Part shown: positions 26,681-34,838 of the stretch, one piece after another
How positions within the stretch are numbered: position 1 is the first letter of the stretch
Layout: every line of letters begins with the position of its first letter
Source of the DNA: Pseudomonas purpurea
GTDB lineage: Bacteria; Pseudomonadota; Gammaproteobacteria; Pseudomonadales; Pseudomonadaceae
DNA length: 64,000 nucleotides
Direction: 5' to 3'
Assembly: GCF_039908635.1 (NCBI RefSeq)
Contig: NZ_CP150918.1
Span: 992,001-1,056,000, forward strand
Notes under the pieces: model-generated
The model's input: the letters and a program-made list of their open reading frames with translations, nothing else
What the model was told of the DNA's origin: nothing
Database searches by the model: none
Position numbers and translations under genes: made by a program

Positions 26681-26985
26681 GACGCTCCCTCTCTTTTTTT
26701 ATTGATTGCAGCGGGGGCATCGTCCCGTCCGGGGACGTGCAGGCCTCGCTGAGTTCAAACCATCACGTGCAGCAAACGCCAGCCCGGATCGCAGGTTTAC
26801 CGCGCCTAGACGGTATGAGCCGAAGGTGGGGCAGTAAATGCGTAGGGCCTGAAAGACACGTAGGAAAAGGCAACACGTCCTGATACCGCTGCAGTGTTAT
26901 GCAGTAGGTTCGAGGTACGCGAGTTCCTGCGGTCCTGGCAGATAAAGCAACGGCGCCGTTAAAAAAACGCCGCCGTTGCTACACC
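26681..26985 (-). other. Spacer between dppA copies 1 and 2 with one hairpin
   Basis: A 305-base gap without a gene. At 26946-26980 a perfect inverted repeat (AGCAACGGCG / CGCCGTTGCT) directly follows copy 1 on the minus strand and leads into TTTAT, a weak terminator or processing hairpin. The rest shows nothing recognisable; a separate promoter for copy 2 is possible. Confidence 0.55.
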
Positions 26986-28611
26986 TTATTTGCTGACGCT
27001 GACGCCGTAGAAGGAGTTCAGACCAAACGGGCTGATCTTGAAGTCCTGCACGGTGTTGCGCATGGGTTGATACACCGTCGAGTGAGCGATAGGTGTCATC
27101 GGGACGGCATCTTTGAGGAGGTGTTGCGCCTGCTTGTACAGCTCGGTGCGTTTGCCAACGTCCGTGGTGGCTTTGGCTTCCTTGATGATGGTGTCGTACG
27201 GCTTGTCGCACCATTTGGAGAAGTTGTTGCCGCTCAGGGAGTCGCAACCGAACAGCACGTTGAGCCAGTTGTCCGGGTCACCATTGTCGCCGCTCCAGCC
27301 AATGATCATTGCCTGGTTCTCGCCGCCCTTGGAACGCTTGATGTACTCGCCCCATTCGTAGCTGACGATATTGACCTTGAGGCCAATCTTCGCCCAGTCC
27401 GATTGCAGCATCTCGGCCATCAGCTTGGCGTTGGGGTTGTACGGACGCTGAACCGGCATGGCCCACAGGGTGATTTCGGTGCCGGGTTTGACGTCGGCTT
27501 TTTTCAGCAGCTCCTTGGCCTTCTCAGGGTCGTACTTGGCGTCCTTGATGGTGGTGTCGTAAGACCATTGGGTCGGGGGCATGGCGTTGACGGCCAGTTG
27601 GCCAGCACCTTGGTAAACCGAGTCGATGATTTGCTGCTTGTTCACCGCCATGTCCAGCGCCTGGCGCACTTCGAGCTTGGCCAACGGGTTGGCGTCGGTG
27701 CGGCCCTTGAGCACAGGCATGACGTTGTAGGCGATGTAGCCGAGGTTGAAACCGGCCTGATGCGGCAGTTTCAGGTTCTTGTCTTCACCCAGGGCCTTGA
27801 GGTCGGCCGGACGCGGGAAGAGGGTGACCTGGCACTCGTCTTTTTTCAGCTTCTGGATACGTACCGACGGGTCGGTGGTGATGGCGAAGATCAGGTTGTC
27901 GATCTTCACGTCTTCAGGCTTCCAGTAATCCTTGTTGCCGGTGTAGCGGATGTTGGAGTCTTTCTGGTAGCTCTTGAACACAAACGGACCAGTGCCGATC
28001 GGCTTCTGGTTGATGTCGCCCGGCTTGCCTTCCTTGAGCAGCTTGTCGGCGTACTCGGCGGACTGAATAGAGGCGAAGCTCATGGCCAGGTTCTGGATGA
28101 ACGCGGCGTCTACCGTGCCCAGAGTGAACTTGACGGTCTTGTCGTCGATTTTTTCGATTTGCTTGATGTTGGTGTCCATCCCCATGTCCGTGAAGTACGG
28201 GAACTCGGTGGGGTAGGCTTTGCGGAACGGCATGTCTTTGTCGATCATGCGGTTGAAGGTGAACAGCACGTCATCGGCGTTGAAGTTACGGGTCGGCGTG
28301 AAATAAGACGTGGTGTGGAACTTCACCCCATCGCGCAGATGGAAGGTGTAAGTCAGGCCATCCGGGGAAATGTCCCAGCTGGTGGCCAGGCCAGGAACAA
28401 CGGCGGTGCCGCCTCGTTCGAACTGGCTCAGACGGTTGAACATGGTTTCTGCTGAGGCGTCGAAGTCGGTTCCGGTGGTGTACTGGCCTGGGTCGAAACC
28501 GGCCGGACTCCCTTCGGAGCAAAACACCAGGTTAGTCGCAGCGACGGCGAAAGGTGCGCTAGCTAACAAGCTTGCGCCGACTAAAAACGGAATGACCGCG
28601 TGTTTAAGCAT
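26986..28611 (-). CDS. Dipeptide ABC transporter substrate-binding protein (copy 1)
   Basis: First gene of the operon; 541 residues, start ATG 28611. Signal peptide MLKHAVIPFLVGASLLASAP, cut after FAVAA. Landmarks VFCSEGSPAGFDPGQYTTG, GLTYTFHLRDGVKFHTTS, NQKPIGTGPFVFKSY and IGWSGDNGDPDNWLNVLF show a full-length SBP_bac_5 receptor. Highly similar to copy 2. The A-rich sequence GACAACAA lies 17 bases before the start and misses the Hfq/Crc pattern by one base. Confidence 0.92.
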   Translation of the reverse strand: MLKHAVIPFLVGASLLASAPFAVAATNLVFCSEGSPAGFDPGQYTTGTDFDASAETMFNRLSQFERGGTAVVPGLATSWDISPDGLTYTFHLRDGVKFHTTSYFTPTRNFNADDVLFTFNRMIDKDMPFRKAYPTEFPYFTDMGMDTNIKQIEKIDDKTVKFTLGTVDAAFIQNLAMSFASIQSAEYADKLLKEGKPGDINQKPIGTGPFVFKSYQKDSNIRYTGNKDYWKPEDVKIDNLIFAITTDPSVRIQKLKKDECQVTLFPRPADLKALGEDKNLKLPHQAGFNLGYIAYNVMPVLKGRTDANPLAKLEVRQALDMAVNKQQIIDSVYQGAGQLAVNAMPPTQWSYDTTIKDAKYDPEKAKELLKKADVKPGTEITLWAMPVQRPYNPNAKLMAEMLQSDWAKIGLKVNIVSYEWGEYIKRSKGGENQAMIIGWSGDNGDPDNWLNVLFGCDSLSGNNFSKWCDKPYDTIIKEAKATTDVGKRTELYKQAQHLLKDAVPMTPIAHSTVYQPMRNTVQDFKISPFGLNSFYGVSVSK

Positions 28612-28869
28612 GTTGGCCTCATGATTGTTGTCATTTTTGGAATTAGAGGGCGACCTCGTGAGTCGACCTGCGGATACTTATGCAGGCCCCATACCCAATG
28701 CAAGATCCAGAGCGGCTACAAGCCTTAAACAGTGGCACGAACGTACCTTAATGTCGCATATGTATAAAACTTGACGCATTTGACCGTTTGCGGAGGTTTT
28801 TTTCGGTGCAAGCGACGCACCGTAGAGGGGCGACCGGAGCGTCTAACGCACTCGGTTGGGGCGTGGGTG
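28612..28869. other. Upstream region of the dpp operon
   Basis: About 260 bases between the first dpp gene and the binding-protein remnant, AT-richer near 28740-28790. It must hold the operon promoter, but I cannot assign -35/-10 boxes with confidence. No gene is seen. Confidence 0.4.
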
Positions 28870-29001
28870 TTACTTATTCAGACCTGTTTTCTGGACGCGC
28901 GTCAGGCCGAATGGGCTTGTCTTGCAGTCGGCGAGTTCCTAGCTTAGTGGCTGGCACATCGTGGAGTGTGCGAGGGGTGTAATAGGTACTTGTTGTTTAA
29001 G
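28870..29001 (-). pseudogene. Decayed C-terminal remnant of a fourth dipeptide-binding protein
   Basis: Read on the minus strand from 29001, the sequence gives LKQQVPITPLAHSTMCQPLS, a stop codon, then ELADCKTSPFG and a terminal stop. This matches the C-terminal end of copy 2 (LLKQQVPITPVAHSTVNQPL ... FKVSPFG). Only about 43 codons remain, with an internal TAG, so it is non-functional. It marks loss of an additional receptor gene or a deletion left by recombination among the repeats. Confidence 0.8.
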
Positions 29002-29203
29002 GATTTACCCGGACCGCTGATCATCTGCACCGGTATTCGAGCGCCGGAATTGGACGCGCACTGCGCAGTCATCAACCACATATTCAGGGTGCTACCGGGT
29101 GCAACCTCATGCTTCCTTTGGTAGCGCTTTTGTCTTGTTTCGGGCACCTGGCCGTCAGTAAACGACATCAGCCAGCGCAAAGGCTGGCTGATGTCATGAG
29201 GTG
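29002..29203. other. Unassigned spacer next to the dppA remnant
   Basis: About 200 bases. On the minus strand it can be read as HEVAPGSTLNMWLMTAQCAS..., in a different frame from the binding-protein remnant, with no family I recognise. It could be debris of another gene; I cannot support a gene call. Confidence 0.3.
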
Positions 29204-29920
29204 TCAAGGCATCAAGACTTCAATCGACCCATCGGCCGTCATGCTGACCTGGCTGGTGCCGGCTTCGACTTCCGGGGTCACCGGCGCCGAGTCCATGCCT
29301 GCCGCTTTCATCATCATCGGCCCGCGCAGGTACGGTTGTGGGTAACCGTTGCTGTTGAGGTTCAGGTTGACGATTTTGTAGCCTTTGCCGCCCAGGGCTT
29401 CGGTGGTCAGTTGGGCACGAGCCTTGAAGGCGTCGACTGCTTCCTTGAGCAACGCGTCTTCGCTGGTCTTGCGGGTCGGGGTGGCGATGGCGAAGTCCAT
29501 GCCGCCCATTTTCAGGTCGGTGAGCAGTTCGCCGGTGAGTTTGGACAGTGCGGCAAAGTCCGAGCTTTCCAGGCGCAGTTCGGCGCGTTCACGCCAGCCG
29601 GTGATCTTCTGGCCTTTGGTGTCGTAGATCGGGTAGCTGTTGCGGCTACCCTGGCGCAGATTGATGTCCTTGACCTGTTTGGCCTGGGCCAGCGCCTTGT
29701 TCATGGTGGTGCTGACGGTGGCGGCGAGTTTCGCCGGATCGGTGTTTTGTTCCTCGGTGTAGAGGGTCACGATCATCAGGTCGCGGGCCACTTCCTGGCT
29801 GACTTCGGCGCGCAGGGACACCTGATTGTAGTGAAGTTCATCGGCGGCCAGTGCCGGCAGGCTGGCAACGGTGCCGACACTGAGGGCGAGAAGGGCGGCG
29901 CTGCGGCTGAATGTGTGCAT
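29204..29920 (-). CDS. SIMPL (DUF541) domain periplasmic protein
   Basis: A 238-residue protein from ATG 29920 (AGGAG 5 bases upstream); the longer open frame to 29974 lacks a ribosome site. Signal peptide MHTFSRSAALLALSVGTVAS, cut after LPALA. The mature part is a SIMPL/BP26-like domain: LRAEVSQEVARDLMIVTLYT, VSTTMNKALAQAKQVKDI, SYPIYDTKGQKITGWRERAE. BP26-type relatives form periplasmic ring oligomers; a function for this member is not established. It lies between the dpp operon and roxS, as in other Pseudomonas. Confidence 0.88.
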   Translation of the reverse strand: MHTFSRSAALLALSVGTVASLPALAADELHYNQVSLRAEVSQEVARDLMIVTLYTEEQNTDPAKLAATVSTTMNKALAQAKQVKDINLRQGSRNSYPIYDTKGQKITGWRERAELRLESSDFAALSKLTGELLTDLKMGGMDFAIATPTRKTSEDALLKEAVDAFKARAQLTTEALGGKGYKIVNLNLNSNGYPQPYLRGPMMMKAAGMDSAPVTPEVEAGTSQVSMTADGSIEVLMP

Positions 29921-30045
29921 GAAAACTCCTTGGACGGTGCGCAGGGGTAAGGGTCCGAGCCTGCGTGAACCCATCAGACTCTAGCGTTTGTGGTCTGGTT
30001 CGCACAGTTACAACTTCTATACAGATCTGATCGCACACCGCTCCC

Positions 30046-30192
30046 TGTGGCGAGGGAGCTTGTCGGCGCGCCACATCGTCCCGTTCGGCTGCGCAGCCGT
30101 TGCAAAATCCGTGTACGCAGTTTGCCTGATGTACCCGGTCGACAGTCTTGGGCCTGCCTCGCAGTCCGGCGGGAGCAAGCGCCCTCGCCACA
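30046..30192. repeat. REP-type inverted doublet, partly degenerate
   Basis: TGTGGCGAGGGAGCTTG at the left and GGGAGCAAGCGCCCTCGCCA at the right, about 147 bases overall. The inner edges have drifted compared with the copies at 7910, 39729 and 60696. It occupies most of the 377-base gap between the SIMPL gene and roxS. Confidence 0.75.
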
Positions 30193-30297
30193 ATGGATCT
30201 TCACTGCCATGTGGCGCTTTGCCGCACTTTTGCCTGTCAGCCCTCGCGCTTGGTTATACTCGACGCGATTCGCCTGGAGCGCTCATCAGGAGAGCTC

Positions 30298-31560
30298 ATG
30301 CTCGCCCCCGTACAACTACTTTCCGCAACTCGCCAGAACCTCTGGCGGCTGACGTTCATCCGCACGTTGGTACTGGCCGCGCAGGCCGGTTCGGTGGGGC
30401 TCGCCTATTGGTTCGAGCTGCTGCCTCTGCCGTGGCTGCAACTGGCGGCGACCCTTGGCTGTTCGATGCTGCTCTGCGCGTTCACCGCGATCCGTTTGCG
30501 CACTTCGTGGCCGGTGACTGAGCTTGAATACGCCGTGCAACTGGCCTGCGACCTGTTTATCCACAGTGCCCTGCTGTACTTCTCCGGCGGTTCGACCAAC
30601 CCGTTCGTTTCCTATTACCTGGTGCCGCTGACAATTGCAGCCGTGACATTGCCGTGGCGTTTCTCGGTGATTCTGTCCGGCATCGCGTTGACGATGTACA
30701 CCTTATTGCTGATGCAGTTCTACCCACTGGAGACATTCCCGATGTATCGGGAAAAGATGCAGATCTACGGGATGTGGCTGAGCTTCGCCCTGGCAGCTGC
30801 GGTGATCACCTTTTTCGCCGCGCGGATGGCCGAAGAGCTGCGCCGCCAGGAAGAACTGCGGGCCATTCGTCGCGAAGAGGGCCTGCGCGATCAGCAACTG
30901 CTGGCCGTGGCCACCCAGGCCGCTGGCGCCGCTCACGAACTCGGTACGCCGTTGGCGACCATGAGCGTGCTGCTCAAGGAGATGCAGCAGGATCACCCCG
31001 ATCCATTGTTGCAGGACGATTTGAGCGTGTTGCAGGATCAGGTCAAACTCTGCAAGGAGACGTTGCAGCAACTGGTTCGCGCGGCAGAAGCCAATCGTCG
31101 GCTGGCGGTGGAGATGCAGGACGTCAGCGCCTGGCTGAATGAAGCCCTGAATCGCTGGCACCTGATGCGGCCCGAAGCCAGTTACCGCTTGCAGCGTCTG
31201 GGGCAGGGCACAGAGCCGCGCCTGGCGCCGCCGCCGGACCTGACCCAGGCCTTGCTGAATTTGCTGAACAACGCCGCGGATGCCTGCCCTGAAGGGCTGG
31301 AAGTGACGCTGGACTGGAACGCCGAGGACCTGACGATCAGCATTCGCGACCACGGCGCCGGTGTGCCGCTGGCGATTGCCGAGCAGATCGGCAAACCGTT
31401 TTTTACCACCAAGGGCAAAGGTTTCGGCCTGGGCCTGTTTTTGAGCAAGGCCAGCGTGACACGCGCTGGTGGCTCAGTGAAACTCTACAGTCATGAGGAA
31501 GGCGGCACGCTCACCGAGCTGCGCCTGCCCCGTGTCGCCCGAGGAGACGAACATGAGTGA
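30298..31560 (+). CDS. roxS: Redox-sensing histidine kinase RoxS (RegB/PrrB family)
   Basis: Inner-membrane sensor kinase, 420 residues from ATG 30298 (AGGAG upstream). About six membrane helices (residues 20-175) include the quinone-binding motif of the RegB family, GGSTNPF (about 99-105). The H-box is AAGAAHELGTPLATMSVL, followed by N-box NLLNNAADACPEG and G boxes RDHGAGVP and GKGFGLGLFLSKA. RoxSR controls cyanide-insensitive and other terminal oxidases in Pseudomonas. The end overlaps the regulator gene by 8 bases. Confidence 0.93.
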   Translation: MLAPVQLLSATRQNLWRLTFIRTLVLAAQAGSVGLAYWFELLPLPWLQLAATLGCSMLLCAFTAIRLRTSWPVTELEYAVQLACDLFIHSALLYFSGGSTNPFVSYYLVPLTIAAVTLPWRFSVILSGIALTMYTLLLMQFYPLETFPMYREKMQIYGMWLSFALAAAVITFFAARMAEELRRQEELRAIRREEGLRDQQLLAVATQAAGAAHELGTPLATMSVLLKEMQQDHPDPLLQDDLSVLQDQVKLCKETLQQLVRAAEANRRLAVEMQDVSAWLNEALNRWHLMRPEASYRLQRLGQGTEPRLAPPPDLTQALLNLLNNAADACPEGLEVTLDWNAEDLTISIRDHGAGVPLAIAEQIGKPFFTTKGKGFGLGLFLSKASVTRAGGSVKLYSHEEGGTLTELRLPRVARGDEHE

Positions 31561-32113
31561 CGAGATCCAAGTCGAAGGCGAAGAACTGCCGCATTTACTG
31601 CTGGTAGACGACGACGCTACTTTCACCCGCGTCATGGCCCGCGCCATGAGCCGCCGCGGCTTTCGCGTCAGCACCGCAGGTTCTGCCGAAGAAGGCCTGC
31701 TCATCGCCCAGCATGACCTGCCGGACTACGCCGCGCTGGACCTGAAAATGGACGGCGATTCCGGCCTGGTGCTGCTGCCCAAGCTGCTTGAGCTCGACCC
31801 GGAAATGCGCGTGCTGATCCTCACCGGTTATTCGAGCATTGCCACCGCCGTCGAAGCGATCAAGCGCGGCGCCTGCAACTACCTGTGCAAACCGGCCGAT
31901 GCTGATGACGTGCTGGCCGCTTTGCTGTCCGAGCACGCCGACCTCGACACCCTGGTGCCGGAAAACCCGATGTCGGTGGACCGCCTGCAGTGGGAACACA
32001 TCCAGCGCGTATTGACCGAACACGAAGGCAACATCTCCGCCACTGCCCGCGCCCTGGGCATGCACCGTCGCACCTTGCAGCGCAAATTGCAGAAGCGGCC
32101 GGTTCGGCGTTGA
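31553..32113 (+). CDS. roxR: Response regulator RoxR (RegA/PrrA family)
   Basis: Cytoplasmic regulator, 186 residues from ATG 31553 (GAGGAGACGAAC before the start). Receiver domain with acidic pocket VDDD (18-21), phospho-acceptor D63 (ALDLKMDG) and K113-region NYLCKPAD. The C-terminal Fis-type helix-turn-helix is GNISATARALGMHRRTLQRK. Partner of RoxS; the two are translationally coupled by the 8-base overlap. Confidence 0.94.
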   Translation: MSDEIQVEGEELPHLLLVDDDATFTRVMARAMSRRGFRVSTAGSAEEGLLIAQHDLPDYAALDLKMDGDSGLVLLPKLLELDPEMRVLILTGYSSIATAVEAIKRGACNYLCKPADADDVLAALLSEHADLDTLVPENPMSVDRLQWEHIQRVLTEHEGNISATARALGMHRRTLQRKLQKRPVRR

Positions 32114-32139
32114 GCTGATGGCGTTTGAGTGCACCGCTG

Positions 32140-32169
32140 AAAAGCTACCTTGATCAAGCGTAGCTTTTT
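32140..32169 (+). terminator. Terminator of roxSR
   Basis: AAAAGCTAC and GTAGCTTTTT form a stem with an 11-base loop and T-run, 26 bases after the roxR stop. Confidence 0.82.
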
Positions 32170-32185
32170 AGTCAGGCGCGTATTG

Positions 32186-32542
32186 TTAACCGGCAATATG
32201 GAGATTCAGCGCTTGAGAGGTCGTTGCCGTGTCGTCCTCTTTCACCTGAAACCTGATCTCGATGTGCTTACCTCGGTTGTCACGTAAAAACTTTACCGGC
32301 AGTTTGGCCGTTCGCTGCTCGGAATATTCCGACTTCCATTCCTCCGGGTTTTGGAGAATGTGGACGCTAAATCTAACGAGGGTACCGACTGGCCCAATAA
32401 TCAGGTTATCGGGTAGTTTTAACTCGGTGAACTCTTCTCCCTCTAGGTCAACGAGGCGTATCACGCCTTTCCGTGCATCTACGGCAACAGGAGGGGGAAA
32501 TTTAGACACGCTTCCTTCTTTACTGTGCTTGTGATCGTCCAT
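32186..32542 (-). CDS. Hypothetical protein, 118 residues
   Basis: An open frame of 118 residues from ATG 32542, with GAGG about 9 bases upstream. It is charged, with alternating hydrophobic strands (GVIRLVDLEGEEFTELKLPD, LVRFSVHILQNPEEW, KHIEIRFQVKEDDT) suggesting a small beta-sandwich. There is no signal peptide or membrane helix. GC content is lower than in the flanking genes. I do not recognise it; it may be the N-terminal domain of a once longer protein of the kind with repeated Ig-like modules, or a genuine small orphan. Confidence 0.5.
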   Translation of the reverse strand: MDDHKHSKEGSVSKFPPPVAVDARKGVIRLVDLEGEEFTELKLPDNLIIGPVGTLVRFSVHILQNPEEWKSEYSEQRTAKLPVKFLRDNRGKHIEIRFQVKEDDTATTSQALNLHIAG

Positions 32543-32810
32543 GGGTAAATCCTCGATAATCTGGGTTTTCAGCAGGGTGCTGTACTTGCAGCGGTGGCGT
32601 GCAAGCAGGCCTAGTGAAATCGAAAGCTGCCAGGCGATCTACTGTCAAATCTGACAGTGCTGACCGACGGTCGACACTCTCTGCAAGCGCCACCACGCAG
32701 GTGTTCGCCGCTGAACCGGCGCTGAACGAATATCGCCAGACGACGCGACAACCCAAGCCGATCATCTATGATCGGTTTGTGCGTGTTCTTTTCTCTATCG
32801 AGCCTTAACC

Positions 32811-34538
32811 ATGAATCAGAACGCTGAGTATTCCGCGGTCAACGATGCAGTGCGCGGTGAGTTCTTTCGCCGGGTGTGGGGCATGATCACGCCGTACTGG
32901 CGCAGCGAAGAGAAGGGCAAGGCCTGGTTGTTGCTGGTCGCGGTGATCGGTCTGTCGCTGTTCAGCGTGGCGATTTCGGTGTGGATCAACAGTTGGTACA
33001 AGGATTTCTACAACGCCCTGCAAAAAAAGGACGATGCGGCATTCTGGAGCCTGATCCTGTATTTCTGCGGCATTGCTGCGGTGGCGATTCTCGGGGCGGT
33101 GTATCGGTTGTACCTGACCCAGATGCTGACGATCCGCTGGCGCGCCTGGCTGACTGAAAAACACTTCGCCCGTTGGCTCGGTCACAAGAACTACTACCAG
33201 CTGGAGCAGGGCGGTTACACCGATAACCCGGACCAGCGGATTTCCGAAGACCTCAACAATTTCACCTCCAATACCTTGAGCCTGGGCATGGGGCTGATAC
33301 GCACCGTGGTCAGCCTGGTGTCGTTTTCGATCATCCTGTGGGGCGTGTCCGGCAGCATCGAAGTGTTCGGTTACACCATCCCCGGCTACATGTTCTGGTG
33401 CGCATTGGTGTATGCGCTGGTGGGCAGCTGGATCACTCACCTGATCGGGCGCCGCTTGATCGGCCTGAACAACCAACAACAACGGTTCGAAGCCGACCTG
33501 CGTTTTTCCATGGTCCGGGTGCGTGAAAACGCCGAGAGCATTGCCTTGTACAACGGCGAGCCGAATGAGCAGCAACGGCTGAGCACGCGGTTTGGCAAGG
33601 TCTGGCACAACTTCTGGGACATCATGAAAGTGTCCAAGCGGCTGACTTTCTTCACCGCCGGTTATGGCCAGATCGCGATCATCTTTCCCTTCATGGTTGC
33701 CGCGCCGCGTTACTTCGCGGGCAAGATCGAACTGGGTGAGCTGATGCAAATCAACTCGGCGTTCGGCAACGTCCAGGAGAACTTCAGCTGGTTTATCAGT
33801 GCGTATGCCGACCTCGCGTCGTGGCGCGCCACGTGTGACCGGTTGCTGAGTTTCCGTCAGGCCATGAGCGACAACGAAGACCGCTTGCCGGCCATTGATG
33901 TGCAGAGTCAGGGTGCCGCATTGAAGGTTCAGCACCTGGGGCTGGACCTGGCTGACGGTCGTCGCTTGCTCAACAACGCCGACATGATCGTGGAGGAAGG
34001 TGATCGCCTGATGCTCAGCGGTCGTTCCGGCAGCGGCAAAAGTACTTTGCTGCGGGCGATGGGTGGGCTCTGGCCAACGGGGCACGGCAACATACGCCTG
34101 CCGGCGGCGCGCTACCTGTTCCTGCCGCAAAAACCCTATCTGCCGATTGGCAGCCTGCGTGAAGCCCTGAGTTATCCACAGTCTGGCGACACCTATCCGC
34201 ATGATCGCTACGTGCACGTGCTGGAAACCTGTCGCTTGCCGCACCTGGTTTCCCGTCTGGATGAAGCCAATCACTGGCAACGCATGCTGTCGCCGGGTGA
34301 GCAGCAGCGTCTCGGTTTTGCCCGCGCGCTGCTGTATGCGCCGCACTGGTTGTACCTGGACGAAGCGACGTCGGCGATGGACGAAGAAGATGAAGCGTCG
34401 TTGTATCAGGCGTTGATCGATCAGTTGCCGGGGTTGAGCATCGTCAGCGTCGGCCATCGCAGCAGCCTCAAACGCTTCCATCCACGGCATGTGCGCATCG
34501 AGAGCGGGCACTTGGTGGAGCAGACCGTGACGGCGTGA
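32811..34538 (+). CDS. ABC transporter fused permease/ATPase, SbmA-BacA/YddA-like
   Basis: A 575-residue inner-membrane protein. The N-terminal half is an SbmA/BacA-like membrane domain with about six helices, including NSWYKDFYNALQKKDDAAFW and RWRAWLTEKHFARWL, the hallmark region of the YddA/ABCD group. The C-terminal half is an ATPase: Walker [11 protein letters not shown] (about 402-411), signature LSPGEQQRLGFAR (about 496), Walker B WLYLDEATSAMDEED, switch GHRSS. Relatives move peptides or very-long-chain acyl compounds; direction and substrate here are unknown. Monocistronic. Confidence 0.87.
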   Translation: MNQNAEYSAVNDAVRGEFFRRVWGMITPYWRSEEKGKAWLLLVAVIGLSLFSVAISVWINSWYKDFYNALQKKDDAAFWSLILYFCGIAAVAILGAVYRLYLTQMLTIRWRAWLTEKHFARWLGHKNYYQLEQGGYTDNPDQRISEDLNNFTSNTLSLGMGLIRTVVSLVSFSIILWGVSGSIEVFGYTIPGYMFWCALVYALVGSWITHLIGRRLIGLNNQQQRFEADLRFSMVRVRENAESIALYNGEPNEQQRLSTRFGKVWHNFWDIMKVSKRLTFFTAGYGQIAIIFPFMVAAPRYFAGKIELGELMQINSAFGNVQENFSWFISAYADLASWRATCDRLLSFRQAMSDNEDRLPAIDVQSQGAALKVQHLGLDLADGRRLLNNADMIVEEGDRLMLSGRSGSGKSTLLRAMGGLWPTGHGNIRLPAARYLFLPQKPYLPIGSLREALSYPQSGDTYPHDRYVHVLETCRLPHLVSRLDEANHWQRMLSPGEQQRLGFARALLYAPHWLYLDEATSAMDEEDEASLYQALIDQLPGLSIVSVGHRSSLKRFHPRHVRIESGHLVEQTVTA

Positions 34539-34593
34539 AAACGCTGTGGTCGTCGGCACGCAGCCTTGTCGTTGAGTGCGATGTTCAGGATGG

Positions 34594-34629
34594 ACGCAGA
34601 GCCCCCGTAATGGGGGCTCTGCGTTTTTT
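34594..34629 (+). terminator. Terminator after the YddA-like gene
   Basis: ACGCAGAGCCCCC / GGGGGCTCTGCGT stem, small loop, six T. It separates the plus-strand transporter from the convergent 63-residue gene. Confidence 0.92.
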
Positions 34630-34632
34630 CGG

Positions 34633-34824
34633 TCAGCCGTTCTTGAGAATCGAACGATCCACCCTTACCGCCAGTTGCCCGTAGCCAGGCTTGGCATTGA
34701 ACGCGACGTGCCCCTTGTCATCCACTGTCGCCCTGGCAATGGGCGCGCCATTGGCCAGCAGTTCCAGCGGTGCGCCCTGGAGGGATTGGCCCGAGGCCAG
34801 TTCGAGTTTCAGGTTGATGGTCAT
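34633..34824 (-). CDS. Small beta-rich protein paired with phospholipase C
   Basis: A 63-residue protein from ATG 34824, 14 bases after the phospholipase gene and therefore in the same operon. MTINLKLELASGQSLQGAPL, LLANGAPIARATVDDKGHVA and YGQLAVRVDRSILKNG read as a single small beta domain similar to Ig-like or carboxypeptidase-regulatory folds (conserved ATVDDKGHV turn). No export signal. It might be an accessory or inhibitor of the phospholipase; the function is not known. Confidence 0.65.
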   Translation of the reverse strand: MTINLKLELASGQSLQGAPLELLANGAPIARATVDDKGHVAFNAKPGYGQLAVRVDRSILKNG

Positions 34825-34838
34825 GGTTGATCTCCTTG

